Counted from the first letter of the stretch, positions 32,199 through 41,310 are shown. The stretch: DNA of 53,104 bases from Rhodospirillaceae bacterium (GCA_018649725.1 JABIHH010000042.1:1-53104); one strand, 5' to 3'. Notes: a model not told the origin generated them from the letters alone. Numbers and translations: made by a program.

Positions 32199-33659
32199 AT
32201 GACGAATGCGAGTATGGGCAGAGATAATTTTGCCGAACGCTTTGATCTTTGGAACGCCGAACAAAAAGCGGCAGTCAAAGACGTCGTTAAGCAGGTCAAA
32301 GATTTGGATCTCGAAGTTGTGCGCATCTCTTTTCCCGATCAGCACGGCATCTTGCGCGGTAAAACCATTGTCGCCGATGAGATTGAAGCAGCGCTCAACA
32401 ACGGCGTCGGCATGGTGACAACGTTGCTGGCGAAAGATACAGCGCACAAAACTGTTTTCCCGTGGTTCACCGAAGGCGGCGGCTTTGGCATGGAGGAAAT
32501 GAGCGGCGGTGGTGATTTTTTGATGATTGCCGATCCGACAACGTTTCGGGTGCTGCCCTGGGCGCATAAAACCGGCTGGATCATGGCCGATATTTATTTC
32601 CCAAACGGCAAGCCGGTACCCTTCTCAACCCGCCAGATTTTGCGTGATGCGTTAAGCGAATTGGGCGATGCCGGTTATGATTATGTCAGCGGTCTCGAAG
32701 TCGAGTTTCACCTCTTTAAGCTCGAAGACCCCAATCTGAGGCCAGAACAAGCTGGCCAGCCTGCCGAGCCGCCAGAGGTCAGTCTGCTGGCGCATGGCTT
32801 TCAGTACCTCACCGAACAGCGCATGGACGAGCTTGATCCTTATCTCGAAACCCTCCGGCGCCATCTGTTAGATATTGGCTTGCCGCTCAGAACCTTAGAA
32901 GTTGAGTTCGGGCCAAGCCAAGTTGAGATTACTTTTGATCCAGGTGTCGGTCTTACGACAGCCGATGACATGGTATTGTTTAGAAGCGCCGTCAAACAAA
33001 TCGCTCATCGTCAGGGATTGCACGCGACCTTTATGTGCCGCCCCAATCTGCCGAATTTATTTTCGTCGGGCTGGCATCTCCATCAATCCCTGGTCAACAA
33101 AAAAACCGGCCAAAATGCTTTCATACCAGATACAGATGACGAGGCGCTCTCCTTGCTTGGCCAGCAATTCATTGCGGGTCTTTTAAAACATGCCAGAGGA
33201 GCTGCGCTGTTCTCAACGCCGACCATCAATGGCTATAAGCGCTACCAGCCCTATTCGCTCGCTCCTGACCGCGCCCTTTGGGGCAAGGATAACCGGGGTG
33301 CGATGCTGCGGGTGGTTGGCGGCGCTGGCGATCCGGGCTCCCGCATTGAAAACCGGGTTGGTGAGCCGGCGGCCAATCCCTATCTCTATCTCGCCTCACA
33401 GATTTATTCTGGACTGGACGGCATCAACAACAAGCTGGAACCCTCGGTGCCGGTCGATGCGGCTTATGATACCGAAGCCACCCCGTTGCCACGCTCGCTG
33501 CTGGACGCCACCTTTGCGCTCAAGGAAGATACCTTCTTCCGCGAAAAATTTGGTGATCAGTTTATTGACTATATTCTGCATATCAAAGAAGCCGAGATAT
33601 CCCGCTTCCTCTCAACCGTTACTGATTGGGAACACAAAGAATATTTTGAGATTTTTTAA
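32199..33659 (+). CDS. Glutamine synthetase-like ligase (GlnA-like, probable gamma-glutamylamide synthetase)
   Basis: Member of the GS superfamily that probably joins glutamate to an amine with ATP. Catalytic landmarks: the metal-binding YVSGLEVEFHLF region, FGPSQVEITFDPG, FSSGWHLHQSL (the HxH-type loop), NGYKRYQPYSLAPDRALWGKDNRG and GGAGDPGSRIENRVGEPAANPYLYLA. 486 residues. The divergent motifs and non-nitrogen-regulation context point to the GlnA-like group (relatives act on polyamines, ethanolamine, isopropylamine or aniline) rather than ammonia-assimilating GlnA. No adenylylation-type NLYDLP motif is seen at the C-terminus. It sits between the Rieske oxygenase and the enolase-superfamily gene. 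Confidence 0.85.
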   Translation: MTNASMGRDNFAERFDLWNAEQKAAVKDVVKQVKDLDLEVVRISFPDQHGILRGKTIVADEIEAALNNGVGMVTTLLAKDTAHKTVFPWFTEGGGFGMEEMSGGGDFLMIADPTTFRVLPWAHKTGWIMADIYFPNGKPVPFSTRQILRDALSELGDAGYDYVSGLEVEFHLFKLEDPNLRPEQAGQPAEPPEVSLLAHGFQYLTEQRMDELDPYLETLRRHLLDIGLPLRTLEVEFGPSQVEITFDPGVGLTTADDMVLFRSAVKQIAHRQGLHATFMCRPNLPNLFSSGWHLHQSLVNKKTGQNAFIPDTDDEALSLLGQQFIAGLLKHARGAALFSTPTINGYKRYQPYSLAPDRALWGKDNRGAMLRVVGGAGDPGSRIENRVGEPAANPYLYLASQIYSGLDGINNKLEPSVPVDAAYDTEATPLPRSLLDATFALKEDTFFREKFGDQFIDYILHIKEAEISRFLSTVTDWEHKEYFEIF

Positions 33660-33675
33660 AGAAAGATAATTCGAA

Positions 33676-34863
33676 ATGGCCGAACAACCCTGCATCAAAT
33701 CAATTGAGACAATGAGCTGTGACGCGGGCTGGCGAAATTATTACTTTGTCAAATTGACAAGTGATGACGGCATTGTCGGCTGGAGTGAATATGACGAAAG
33801 CTTTGGCCCGCTTGGTGTCACATTAAATATCAATAAATTTGCCGATGGCCTGATTGGATTGCCGATTGCGGCGCATGAGTTGATTTTCGCTAAATTGTTC
33901 AGCGCGAACCGGGCGGCTTTTGCCGGTGTCACTGGCCAGGCTATCGGCGCGATTGAAAACGCCTTGCTGGATGCCAAGGCCAAACACCTCAACATTCCTT
34001 GCGCTGATTTACTCGGTGGCAGAATTCGGGATCGCATACCGGTCTATTGGTCGCATTGTGGTTCCTGGCGCATGCCGCCGAGAGCAGAATTTTATGGCAA
34101 CCAGATCAAAACCCTTGAAGACGTAAAGAACCTCGGGGCAGAAGCGCGAGAGCGGGGCTTTTCAGCGATCAAGGTGAATGGTTACCGCGACGATGGCCAA
34201 GGCGGTATGGCGATGTGGAGCCCGGGCTTTGGTGAGCCGTTTCAACCTGAATTAAACATTGATAGAGCCTTCCTAACCAGATTACGCGACTATCTTGAGG
34301 CCTTCCGGGATGGTGCTGGACCGGATATGAATATTTTGTTGGATGTGAACTTCAATGCCCGCACAGAAGGCTTCCTACAAATCATCCGGGCGCTTGAGGA
34401 TTTTGATTTATTCTGGCTCGAACTGGACCACAACAATCCAGACGCACTTGCCTCTATTCGGAGCGCCAGCCCGTTTCCCATCGCGTCTTGCGAAACCCTG
34501 ATCGGTCAACGCCAGTTCCTGCCCTATTTCGAAGCTCAATCAATGGACGTCACGGTCATCGATGCAATTTGGAACGGTGTCTGGCAGTCAATGAAAGTTG
34601 CCGCGGCTGCCGATGCCCATGAGATTAATATTGCACCGCATAATTTCTATGGCCATCTCGGTACCATGATGAACGCTCATTTTGCGGCTGCGGTGCCAAA
34701 TTTGAGGATTATGGAGACCGATATTGATCGCCTACCCTGGGATGATGAGATATTCTCAACGCCGCCGGTAATCGAAAACAGCTATTTGAGTTTGCCGGAC
34801 CTACCAGGCTGGGGTTGCGATCCCAATGAGGACGCCATTCGCGCCCACCCGCCTAAAACTTAA
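33676..34863 (+). CDS. Mandelate racemase/muconate lactonizing-type enolase superfamily enzyme
   Basis: Mg-dependent enzyme of the enolase superfamily that removes a proton alpha to a carboxylate (racemase, dehydratase or cycloisomerase). Metal ligands read as D223 (LLDVNFN), E249 (FWLELDHNN) and E273 (SCETL). A base is expected at the end of the second strand, here IKVN (K166-V-N168) where many members have KxK; the opposite-face His is likely H322 in APHNFYGH. 395 residues. It is the last gene of the plus-strand cluster, 16 bases after the GS-like gene. Its stop overlaps that of the TRAP permease gene on the other strand by four bases. Substrate unknown; presumably a carboxylic acid imported by that transporter (inference). 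Confidence 0.86.
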   Translation: MAEQPCIKSIETMSCDAGWRNYYFVKLTSDDGIVGWSEYDESFGPLGVTLNINKFADGLIGLPIAAHELIFAKLFSANRAAFAGVTGQAIGAIENALLDAKAKHLNIPCADLLGGRIRDRIPVYWSHCGSWRMPPRAEFYGNQIKTLEDVKNLGAEARERGFSAIKVNGYRDDGQGGMAMWSPGFGEPFQPELNIDRAFLTRLRDYLEAFRDGAGPDMNILLDVNFNARTEGFLQIIRALEDFDLFWLELDHNNPDALASIRSASPFPIASCETLIGQRQFLPYFEAQSMDVTVIDAIWNGVWQSMKVAAAADAHEINIAPHNFYGHLGTMMNAHFAAAVPNLRIMETDIDRLPWDDEIFSTPPVIENSYLSLPDLPGWGCDPNEDAIRAHPPKT

Positions 34864-37226
34864 GGTGCTTGCTTAGGCGCGAGCAACTTGCCGCCACCAA
34901 AATGATGGAACGCCAAATAAAGTCCGGCTACAACCAGTGCAGAATTGGCGATAAGTGGTATCTTAAGCAAAATCAAAAGGGCCAATACGCACCGCAAGGC
35001 AATATCAAATGGTGAGAGACGATATTTATCCTGCCTGCTCAACGCACTTGCGACCAGATACAATATCACGACAAGTTTAAACAAGAGCCAGCTGAGAGCG
35101 GCCATATTAATGGTGCCATCATATCCCGGCAAATATTCCTTTTTGGCAGTGGTTCCACCTTCCAACGATTGCATAACTTGAGCTTGCTCAATCAGCAATA
35201 TCTCCGGATAGAAGGCAAAGACAAACGGGATAGTAAACATCACAATACCAGCACGCACAGCGGCGAAGCCTGTTGCTAACGGTTCAGACTTTGAAATGGT
35301 CGACGCCGCAAATGCGGCGATTGCCACAGGCGGCGTTATCGCCGACGCCACTGCAAAGTAAAATACAAACATATGCGCCGTGAAAAAGGATGTTCCGAGG
35401 GCGGCCAGAAGTGGTCCAATAATCAAAATGACGTTTACATAGGCAGGCAGTGTCGGCATGCCCATGCCCAGCAAGATCGTCGCCAACATGGCAACAAAGA
35501 GCGCCAACATCAAATAGAGCGCGCCACCCAAAACAAATTCGTGGCCAAAGAACGAGAAAGTAGAAACCGATTTAAGCCAGTTTAAAACATCAATGGTCAA
35601 AATGCCGGTGAAATTGGTGAAGCTAATACAAACATCAATGACCGATACAGCGACCAGCAATAAGAACAACTCAGCAATAATAATACCGGCATCCGACAGG
35701 GCTAAGATAACTTTCCGAGGTGCCTTTCGAATCTCCGGATCTAAAAACAACAATACGACAAGAATAATAACCGCCCAGAAACCAGCAGAACCTGGACTAC
35801 CTGCAGCGTTTTGATAAACTTTAAGCACCCACGGCATAGCCTCACCCGACGCCTTGTCATAGCCAAAAAGGAAGGCCGAGAAACCTTCTCCGACGGTATC
35901 TTTTGTGCTCAACAGCAAAATCAAAATAACCAGGATTGGACCAGCAATCATAATGAGGTTTTTATAGTCTTCGCGCGTCAGTTTTTGTTCCTCTGACAAT
36001 TCACGAACGGCTTCGATTTTCATGCGGCGTGATTCAAAAACAACCATCAAAAACAGGCTAAAGAAATAGGCAACAGCAGGTATGAAGGCGGCAACAATAA
36101 CATCCGAATACGGCACAGACGAAAGTGCAGCCAAGACAAACGCAGCGATGCCCATGACCGGTGGCATAATTTGTCCGCCGCTGGAGGCAGCCGCTTCGAC
36201 GCCGCCGGCAAACACTGGCTTGAAGCCATTTTTAATCATCATCGGGATCGTCAGCGTTCCAGTGCCGAGAACATTCACCACCGGACCACCCGATATGGTG
36301 CCAAAGGTCGCAGAACCGACGATCGCAGCATGGGCAGGGCCGCCGCGTAATTTTCGCGTAAGCACCACCGCCATTTTAATCAGTGAGCGCCCACCAGCCG
36401 AAGCGCCGAACAACGAACCCAGCACAACGTATGGAAAGACGACATTGACGGTAATGTTCAAAAATTGACCAAGGATACCATTGGATTCCAATATAATCGC
36501 ATTTCTGGCCCCGACAACGGCCGCGGTATACCCCCTTACCCCCTCCGCAACGGTTCCAATCGACGTCGTCAAATATTTATTGTCGGTCCAGTCAAAATAC
36601 CAAGCCGCTGCTGATACCACTGTGTAGATCGAGATCGCAATGGCAACGGCGACAATCGGCAGTCCCCAGACTTTGACGATATAGACAAAGAACACACCAA
36701 TCGCCATCACCAGAAAGGGTAAAATCCAATTGCCTAAATTCGTAATACAGTCAGGAAAATCTTCATCTGGCGGCGTACCAAATATGGCCATGTATTCTTC
36801 GGCCCGGGCTCTATTTTCAGCCATAGCGCGCCCACGATCCCCATTGAGCGTGTCGATTAAGCAGACTTGCTCATTTTCGACGAGGTAGATAACAGCCATA
36901 CCGATGATTGTTGTTAATAACAAAACATCTAGTAAAATTCCCAAATAATATTTTGCTGGTTTTTCATTGCGCCAGTCTTTGGCAAAAGACGAGGTCAACA
37001 ACGCGATCACCATCATGAACGCAAATGTCAAAGGGAAAAAGAACTCGGGGCTGTACTTGGTGATGCGCGGCAAATTTTCGAGGCCTGGAATCATACGTAT
37101 GGTTTCCAACAACCCCGGAATATTGGGGAGATTGTTAGCCATGCCCATTAAAACCAGAATAAAAGCAAGACCTAGCGCAAGTTGGCGCATCCAACCATTT
37201 TGTTCCTGTGTCTGAGTTTCCGACAT
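34860..37226 (-). CDS. TRAP transporter fused permease (DctQM-type, 4TM/12TM), TAXI group
   Basis: Inner-membrane permease of a TRAP transporter with the small and large subunits fused in one 788-residue chain. Many hydrophobic segments run through the protein. Landmarks include the DctM-like GGPVVNVLGTGTLTIPMMIKNG with SSGGQIMPPVMGIAAF and, in the second half, LGMGMPTLPAYVNVILI and SAITPPVAIAAFAAS. A polar periplasmic loop with two cysteines (EQVCLIDT, DFPDCITN) interrupts the DctQ-like part. The binding protein gene lies 151 bases upstream with a hairpin in between. TAXI systems import acids such as glutamate or aromatic and aliphatic carboxylates; the substrate here is unknown. Confidence 0.93.
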   Translation of the reverse strand: MSETQTQEQNGWMRQLALGLAFILVLMGMANNLPNIPGLLETIRMIPGLENLPRITKYSPEFFFPLTFAFMMVIALLTSSFAKDWRNEKPAKYYLGILLDVLLLTTIIGMAVIYLVENEQVCLIDTLNGDRGRAMAENRARAEEYMAIFGTPPDEDFPDCITNLGNWILPFLVMAIGVFFVYIVKVWGLPIVAVAIAISIYTVVSAAAWYFDWTDNKYLTTSIGTVAEGVRGYTAAVVGARNAIILESNGILGQFLNITVNVVFPYVVLGSLFGASAGGRSLIKMAVVLTRKLRGGPAHAAIVGSATFGTISGGPVVNVLGTGTLTIPMMIKNGFKPVFAGGVEAAASSGGQIMPPVMGIAAFVLAALSSVPYSDVIVAAFIPAVAYFFSLFLMVVFESRRMKIEAVRELSEEQKLTREDYKNLIMIAGPILVILILLLSTKDTVGEGFSAFLFGYDKASGEAMPWVLKVYQNAAGSPGSAGFWAVIILVVLLFLDPEIRKAPRKVILALSDAGIIIAELFLLLVAVSVIDVCISFTNFTGILTIDVLNWLKSVSTFSFFGHEFVLGGALYLMLALFVAMLATILLGMGMPTLPAYVNVILIIGPLLAALGTSFFTAHMFVFYFAVASAITPPVAIAAFAASTISKSEPLATGFAAVRAGIVMFTIPFVFAFYPEILLIEQAQVMQSLEGGTTAKKEYLPGYDGTINMAALSWLLFKLVVILYLVASALSRQDKYRLSPFDIALRCVLALLILLKIPLIANSALVVAGLYLAFHHFGGGKLLAPKQAP

Positions 37227-37310
37227 CGCGTCTATATTACCCCTTAGTTCCCAGGTTTATGCATTTACCAGTATTTTTCTTATATCTTAAATATCTTAAC
37301 TCACAACAAA

Positions 37311-37350
37311 AGCCAAAAGAGCCGGAGAGAGGTTTTGCTCTCCGGCTCTT
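37311..37350 (-). terminator. Strong hairpin between the TAXI binding-protein and permease genes
   Basis: A perfect 13-bp stem (37317-37329 with 37338-37350) around an eight-base loop lies 27 bases after the binding-protein stop. On the minus strand it is followed by TTTTGGCTTTT. As a partial terminator or 3'-end stabiliser it would give more binding protein than permease, common in solute-binding-protein operons. Confidence 0.75.
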
Positions 37351-37377
37351 AAGACATGCATTACTTAATAGTGTTGC

Positions 37378-38433
37378 CTATGGTTTAGCGCAGGCAATAA
37401 TTTTGTGCCCAGCTTCTTCCCATGCTTCAACGGCACCGGGATGAAACTTGATACCCGCTTTACAGAAATTGAAGTTCTTATCATCAACATTGCCAAACTG
37501 TGACGTTTTAGCAAAAGCGGTTTTCTTGTATAAATCCGGGATATTTTTAATAAAGGCTGCAGTTAGTGCTTTGGCCAGCTTCTTGTCCATATTTTTATTA
37601 ACCGCGGCACCTCCTGCATTAGCGACCGAGCGGAACATATTGTCATCAGAAATAACGCGTACATTCGGCCCATAATGAGCGAGTTCGCTAACCGGGAAAA
37701 GAACCGGAACGTTGCCAGGGGCTCGAGAATACTTTGTCCAAGCTTTACCTTCGAATAGTTTCTTAGGAACCGAAACCATATTCACTTTACCGGCTGACAT
37801 AATGATCGGCATCCAAGAGGCCGGGTTTGTCGCAGGACGAACAGCAGCATCGACAGTCCGGTCTAAGAAAATATTATTGGCTTGGCCCCAAGCGATCTGC
37901 TTGCCGGTATACCCTTTGCCTTCCGCAAGACCACCAGAGCTCAAACGAATAACACTTCGCGCTGTGACCAAAGCACCACCACGCGGCGGACCATTGTGGA
38001 CGATTTTTCCCTTTAGTTTCGCATAGCTATCAATACCTGTGGTTTGGAAGGCAACCAAAACAAAATGCGCCAAATGGAAAGGGTAGAGTATCCGCAAATT
38101 GCCCGCTAATACCTTACCTTTTTCTTTGCCAAGACCTGAGTAAGGACCCAATCCGCGTGACATAAGGAAGTTGAGGATAAATGCACTTGCTGTAATATCA
38201 GTTTTGCCTTGGGCAACTTGCACCATGGTTTTGGTCAAAACCTGGCCGACTTGCACTTGAATTGTTGCTATTTTATTAGCAGCAGCAACTTCGGCTAAGT
38301 ATTTAGCGGATACATCTGACCCACCACCCGGCTGAGCAGCTGCACTTGTCAAAGTAACATTTTGCGCTTGTACAGACTGAGCCGCACCAACGGTAAATAA
38401 GACCGCAGCACCGGCCATGAGGAATTTTTTCAT
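37378..38433 (-). CDS. TAXI-family TRAP transporter solute-binding protein
   Basis: Periplasmic receptor that delivers substrate to the fused permease. A Sec signal peptide is clear (MKKFLMAGAAVLFTVGAAQSVQAQ, cleavage after AQA). The mature part has the TAXI-type opening TSAAAQPGGGSDVSAKYLAE, then QVAQGKTDITAS, NGPPRGGALVTARSVIRL and DDNMFRSVANAGGAAV. 351 residues, family-typical. A lone cysteine pair (NFCKAG, IIACAKP) may form a disulfide at the C-terminus. AGGGAG lies before the ATG. It should be transcribed with the permease and is divergent from nothing upstream; mtnA lies upstream on the same strand. Confidence 0.9.
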   Translation of the reverse strand: MKKFLMAGAAVLFTVGAAQSVQAQNVTLTSAAAQPGGGSDVSAKYLAEVAAANKIATIQVQVGQVLTKTMVQVAQGKTDITASAFILNFLMSRGLGPYSGLGKEKGKVLAGNLRILYPFHLAHFVLVAFQTTGIDSYAKLKGKIVHNGPPRGGALVTARSVIRLSSGGLAEGKGYTGKQIAWGQANNIFLDRTVDAAVRPATNPASWMPIIMSAGKVNMVSVPKKLFEGKAWTKYSRAPGNVPVLFPVSELAHYGPNVRVISDDNMFRSVANAGGAAVNKNMDKKLAKALTAAFIKNIPDLYKKTAFAKTSQFGNVDDKNFNFCKAGIKFHPGAVEAWEEAGHKIIACAKP

Positions 38434-38520
38434 TGCTAATTTTCTCCCTAGTTATATTTAAATAAACCTTTTTTAATCTCTCGCAAAAATCTTAACATAT
38501 GGGATTTCGGAAGTCTTGAA

Positions 38521-38539
38521 TGAAATTGATTAAATTTCA
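38521..38539. promoter_or_regulatory. Inverted repeat upstream of the TAXI gene
   Basis: TGAAATT and AATTTCA separated by GATTA form a perfect 7-bp inverted repeat, 88 bases before the binding-protein ATG, in an AT-rich region suitable for a promoter. It may be an operator; the regulator is unknown. Confidence 0.4.
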
Positions 38540-38610
38540 CTGGGTAAAAATTTTGTTCAAACTGTCCGATCTACAGACATTGTATTTCAGCCAGTCTAGG
38601 CGAATTCATA

Positions 38611-38660
38611 CAAACCCAGGCAAACCCAGGCAAACCCAGGCAAACTCAGGCAAATTCTGG
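38611..38660 (+). repeat. 10-bp tandem repeat across the mtnA stop codon
   Basis: Three perfect copies of CAAACCCAGG (38611-38640), one with a single change (38641-38650) and one more diverged (38651-38660). The mtnA stop (38646-38648) lies in the fourth copy and the last coding residues in the fifth. Because the unit is not a multiple of three, gain or loss of copies within the coding part would change the C-terminus. Confidence 0.85.
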
Positions 38661-39737
38661 AAAAAGCTCTTTCAAACCCTCGGCACTGGCTTCACTCACG
38701 CCGCGCTCGGTAATCAGGCCTGTCACCATGCGGCGCGGCGTGACATCAAAAGCATAATTCGCGGCAGGTGATCCATCCGGTGTGATTTGCACTTCTGAGA
38801 CTGCGCCAGAACTATCTTTACCGACCATCACTGTAACTTCGGTCGCATCGCGCTCTTCGATCGGAATATCTTTGACACCGTCCTCGACTGTCCAATCAAT
38901 CGTTGGCGAGGGCAGGCCGACATAAAACGGCACGTCGTTATCTTGCGCCGCCAAAGCTTTCAAATAAGTACCAATTTTGTTGCAGACATCGCCGGTATAG
39001 GTCGTCCGGTCCGTGCCGACAATGACCAGATCAACCTGACCATGCTGCATCAGATGGCCGCCGACATTATCAACTATGACCGTATGCGGTACGCCGTGCT
39101 GGCCAAGCTCCCAGGCGGTGAGGCTCGCACCCTGATTACGGGGCCGGGTTTCATCGGCCCAGACATGGACATCAATGCCCGCATTAAACGCTTTATAGAT
39201 CGGTGCCAAGGCCGTGCCCCAATCAACCGTTGCCAGCCAGCCAGCATTGCAATGGGTCAGGATATTGACTGTCGCACCATTTTTCTTCTCAGAAATTTCC
39301 TTGATGATCGCCGCACCATGCTCGCCAATATTGGAGCAGATCTCAACGTCCTCATCGCAAATCTCGGCGGCGCGCCTGTAAGCCGCCGCTTCCCGCTCAT
39401 TTTCGGCCAAAGGCGATAGCAACGCCTTCATATCATCCAAAGCCCAGCGCAGATTTACCGCCGTCGGCCGCGTCGCAAATAAATGATCATACATCGCGCC
39501 TAAATTAGCATCCGACGCATCTTCCCGCATCGCCAGCGCCACGCCATAAGCCGCCGTTGCGCCAATTAGTGGCGCCCCCCTGACCAGCATGTCTTTAATC
39601 GCGACCGCAGCTTCTGCCATCGTCTCAAGCCGGACTGTGACAAACTCATGGGGCAATTTAGTCTGATCAATAATTTCCGCCGCCCAGCCGTCTTCCGCGA
39701 GCCAGATCGTACGCGTTGGGGTGCCGTTTACTTTCAT
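38646..39737 (-). CDS. mtnA: S-methyl-5-thioribose-1-phosphate isomerase
   Basis: Isomerises methylthioribose-1-phosphate to methylthioribulose-1-phosphate in methionine salvage. Family motifs: [20 protein letters not shown], the catalytic cysteine in [29 protein letters not shown], and the catalytic aspartate in [20 protein letters not shown]. 363 residues. It follows mtnP after only two bases, so the pair is an operon: MtnP product is the MtnA substrate. No mtnB, mtnC, mtnD or mtnK is in the window. The last codons lie in a 10-bp tandem repeat. Confidence 0.95.
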   Translation of the reverse strand: MKVNGTPTRTIWLAEDGWAAEIIDQTKLPHEFVTVRLETMAEAAVAIKDMLVRGAPLIGATAAYGVALAMREDASDANLGAMYDHLFATRPTAVNLRWALDDMKALLSPLAENEREAAAYRRAAEICDEDVEICSNIGEHGAAIIKEISEKKNGATVNILTHCNAGWLATVDWGTALAPIYKAFNAGIDVHVWADETRPRNQGASLTAWELGQHGVPHTVIVDNVGGHLMQHGQVDLVIVGTDRTTYTGDVCNKIGTYLKALAAQDNDVPFYVGLPSPTIDWTVEDGVKDIPIEERDATEVTVMVGKDSSGAVSEVQITPDGSPAANYAFDVTPRRMVTGLITERGVSEASAEGLKELFPEFA

Positions 39738-39739
39738 GG

Positions 39740-40612
39740 CTAAAGCACTCTTCCTGCGACCGCATCGAGCTTGGCAAGGACATCCGGATCACGCGCTTCC
39801 GGCGCCGTGATCAGCGCGTTCTCAAGCGCTGTATGACAGCCATCAGAACAAAGCTCTGTCCGGCCTGATAAATTAGGCGCAACTTCTTTAACCAGCGCGC
39901 CACCTTTATCGGCATTGCCGAGCAGCACTTTGATGATCGCATCGACCGTTACGTGATCATGATCCGGGTGCCAGCAATCAAAATCAGTGACCATGGCAAC
40001 CGTCGCGTAGCACATCTCAGCTTCGCGGGCGAGCTTGGCTTCCGGCATGTTGGTCATGCCAATAACGTCGCAGCCCCAGGATTTATAAAGCTGTGATTCA
40101 GCCAAGGTCGAAAATTGCGGCCCCTCCATCGCGAGATAAGTGCCGCCGCGCTGAGTTTTGATATCGAGTGTTTTGCAGCCCGCTTCCAAAGCATCGCCCA
40201 ACCTGGAGCAGACCGGATGGCCAAAGCCAACATGGGCGACCATGCCGGTTTCAAAAAAGCTTTTTCGTCTCGCAATCGTACGGTCGATAAATTGATCAAC
40301 AATGACAAAGGTGCCGGGGTCGAGGTCTTCTTTAAATGATCCACAGGCCGAAAGAGAGAGAATCTCGGTGACGCCAGCGCGTTTCAACGCATCGATATTA
40401 GCGCGGAAGTTTAACTCCGCCGGCGGGATTTTATGGCCCCGGCCATGGCGCGGCAGAAACACCAATTGCAGACCATCAAGTTCGCCGAACAAAAATTCAT
40501 CAGACGTTGGCCCAAAGGGGCTTTCGATACGCTCCCATCTGGTGTTCGTTAATCCATCAATTTCATAAAGCCCGGAACCGCCGATAATCCCAATAACTGG
40601 TGTGTCAGACAT
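39740..40612 (-). CDS. mtnP: S-methyl-5'-thioadenosine phosphorylase
   Basis: Phosphorylates methylthioadenosine to adenine and methylthioribose-1-phosphate. It begins [15 protein letters not shown] and has [20 protein letters not shown] (phosphate-binding), [50 protein letters not shown] and TDFDCWH, all MTAP marks. 290 residues. It ends two bases before mtnA and starts 12 bases after the cyclophilin gene, so the three may form one transcript. Confidence 0.95.
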   Translation of the reverse strand: MSDTPVIGIIGGSGLYEIDGLTNTRWERIESPFGPTSDEFLFGELDGLQLVFLPRHGRGHKIPPAELNFRANIDALKRAGVTEILSLSACGSFKEDLDPGTFVIVDQFIDRTIARRKSFFETGMVAHVGFGHPVCSRLGDALEAGCKTLDIKTQRGGTYLAMEGPQFSTLAESQLYKSWGCDVIGMTNMPEAKLAREAEMCYATVAMVTDFDCWHPDHDHVTVDAIIKVLLGNADKGGALVKEVAPNLSGRTELCSDGCHTALENALITAPEARDPDVLAKLDAVAGRVL

Positions 40613-40624
40613 TGCCTGTTCCCC

Positions 40625-41206
40625 CTATTCAGAAATTATTTTTGCTTTCTCAATTACAATTTGTTTGGCCGGCACATCGGTTGGAAAGGGCCCGCCAGAG
40701 CCGGTTTCCACACGTGAAATACGCCCGACAATATTCATGCCGTCAATCACCCGACCAAAAGCCGTATACCCCCAGCCGCGCCCGCTTTTGGAGCGGTGGT
40801 TTAAAAAGCCGTTAAACTTCGCATTGATAAAGAACTGATCGGTCGCCGAATGCGGATCATTGGTTCTGGCCATGGCAATGGTACCGCGCTCATTTGGGAT
40901 ACCTTTATCAGCCTCATTTTCGATCGGTGCGCGTGTCGGGCGTCTTTCATAATTGGTGTCAAAACCACCACCCTGGATCATAAAGGCTTTAATGACGCGG
41001 TGGAAAACCAGGCCATCATAATGACCGTCCCGGACATATTGCAGAAAATTTTCCACTGTTTGCGGCGCGCGGTCCGGCTCCAGCTCTATCGTGAAATCAC
41101 CCATATTCGTTTTGAAATGTACTTTTGGCTTGCCCGCCGCCTGCAAATTGCCGACGAGCGCGAAGGCCGCCACAAAGGGTAAAACGGCCAGGATTAAATT
41201 CTTCAT
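40625..41206 (-). CDS. Periplasmic peptidyl-prolyl cis-trans isomerase, cyclophilin type
   Basis: Folding catalyst of the cyclophilin family, exported. From the ATG at 41206 (AGGAG upstream) it has a signal peptide (MKNLILAVLPFVAAFALVG, cleavage near LQA). The catalytic domain has TNMGDFTIELEPDRAPQTVENFLQYV, FHRVIKAFMIQGGGF, IAMARTNDPHSATDQFFIN and GYTAFGRVIDGMNIV. 193 residues, like PpiA. An open frame reaches 41224, adding six residues without a better site. It lies directly upstream of mtnP. Confidence 0.93.
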   Translation of the reverse strand: MKNLILAVLPFVAAFALVGNLQAAGKPKVHFKTNMGDFTIELEPDRAPQTVENFLQYVRDGHYDGLVFHRVIKAFMIQGGGFDTNYERRPTRAPIENEADKGIPNERGTIAMARTNDPHSATDQFFINAKFNGFLNHRSKSGRGWGYTAFGRVIDGMNIVGRISRVETGSGGPFPTDVPAKQIVIEKAKIISE

Positions 41207-41244
41207 TCTTGTACTCTCCTGCAAGAAAATAAATGTCGCCTATA

Positions 41245-41281
41245 GAAAAGGCGTTTAGACAGATAAACTATCTAAACGCCT
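41245..41281 (-). terminator. Intrinsic terminator after petC
   Basis: An 11-bp perfect stem (AGGCGTTTAGA at 41249-41259 with its complement at 41271-41281) with an 11-base loop, followed on the minus strand by TTTT. It lies 30 bases after the cytochrome c1 stop and ends the pet operon. Confidence 0.82.
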
Positions 41282-41310
41282 CTCTTAAATAAAGTCTTTG
41301 AAGGCAAAAA

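Noticed and set aside
38611..38660. CRISPR-like array
   Set aside because: The units are 10 bp, head to tail without spacers.
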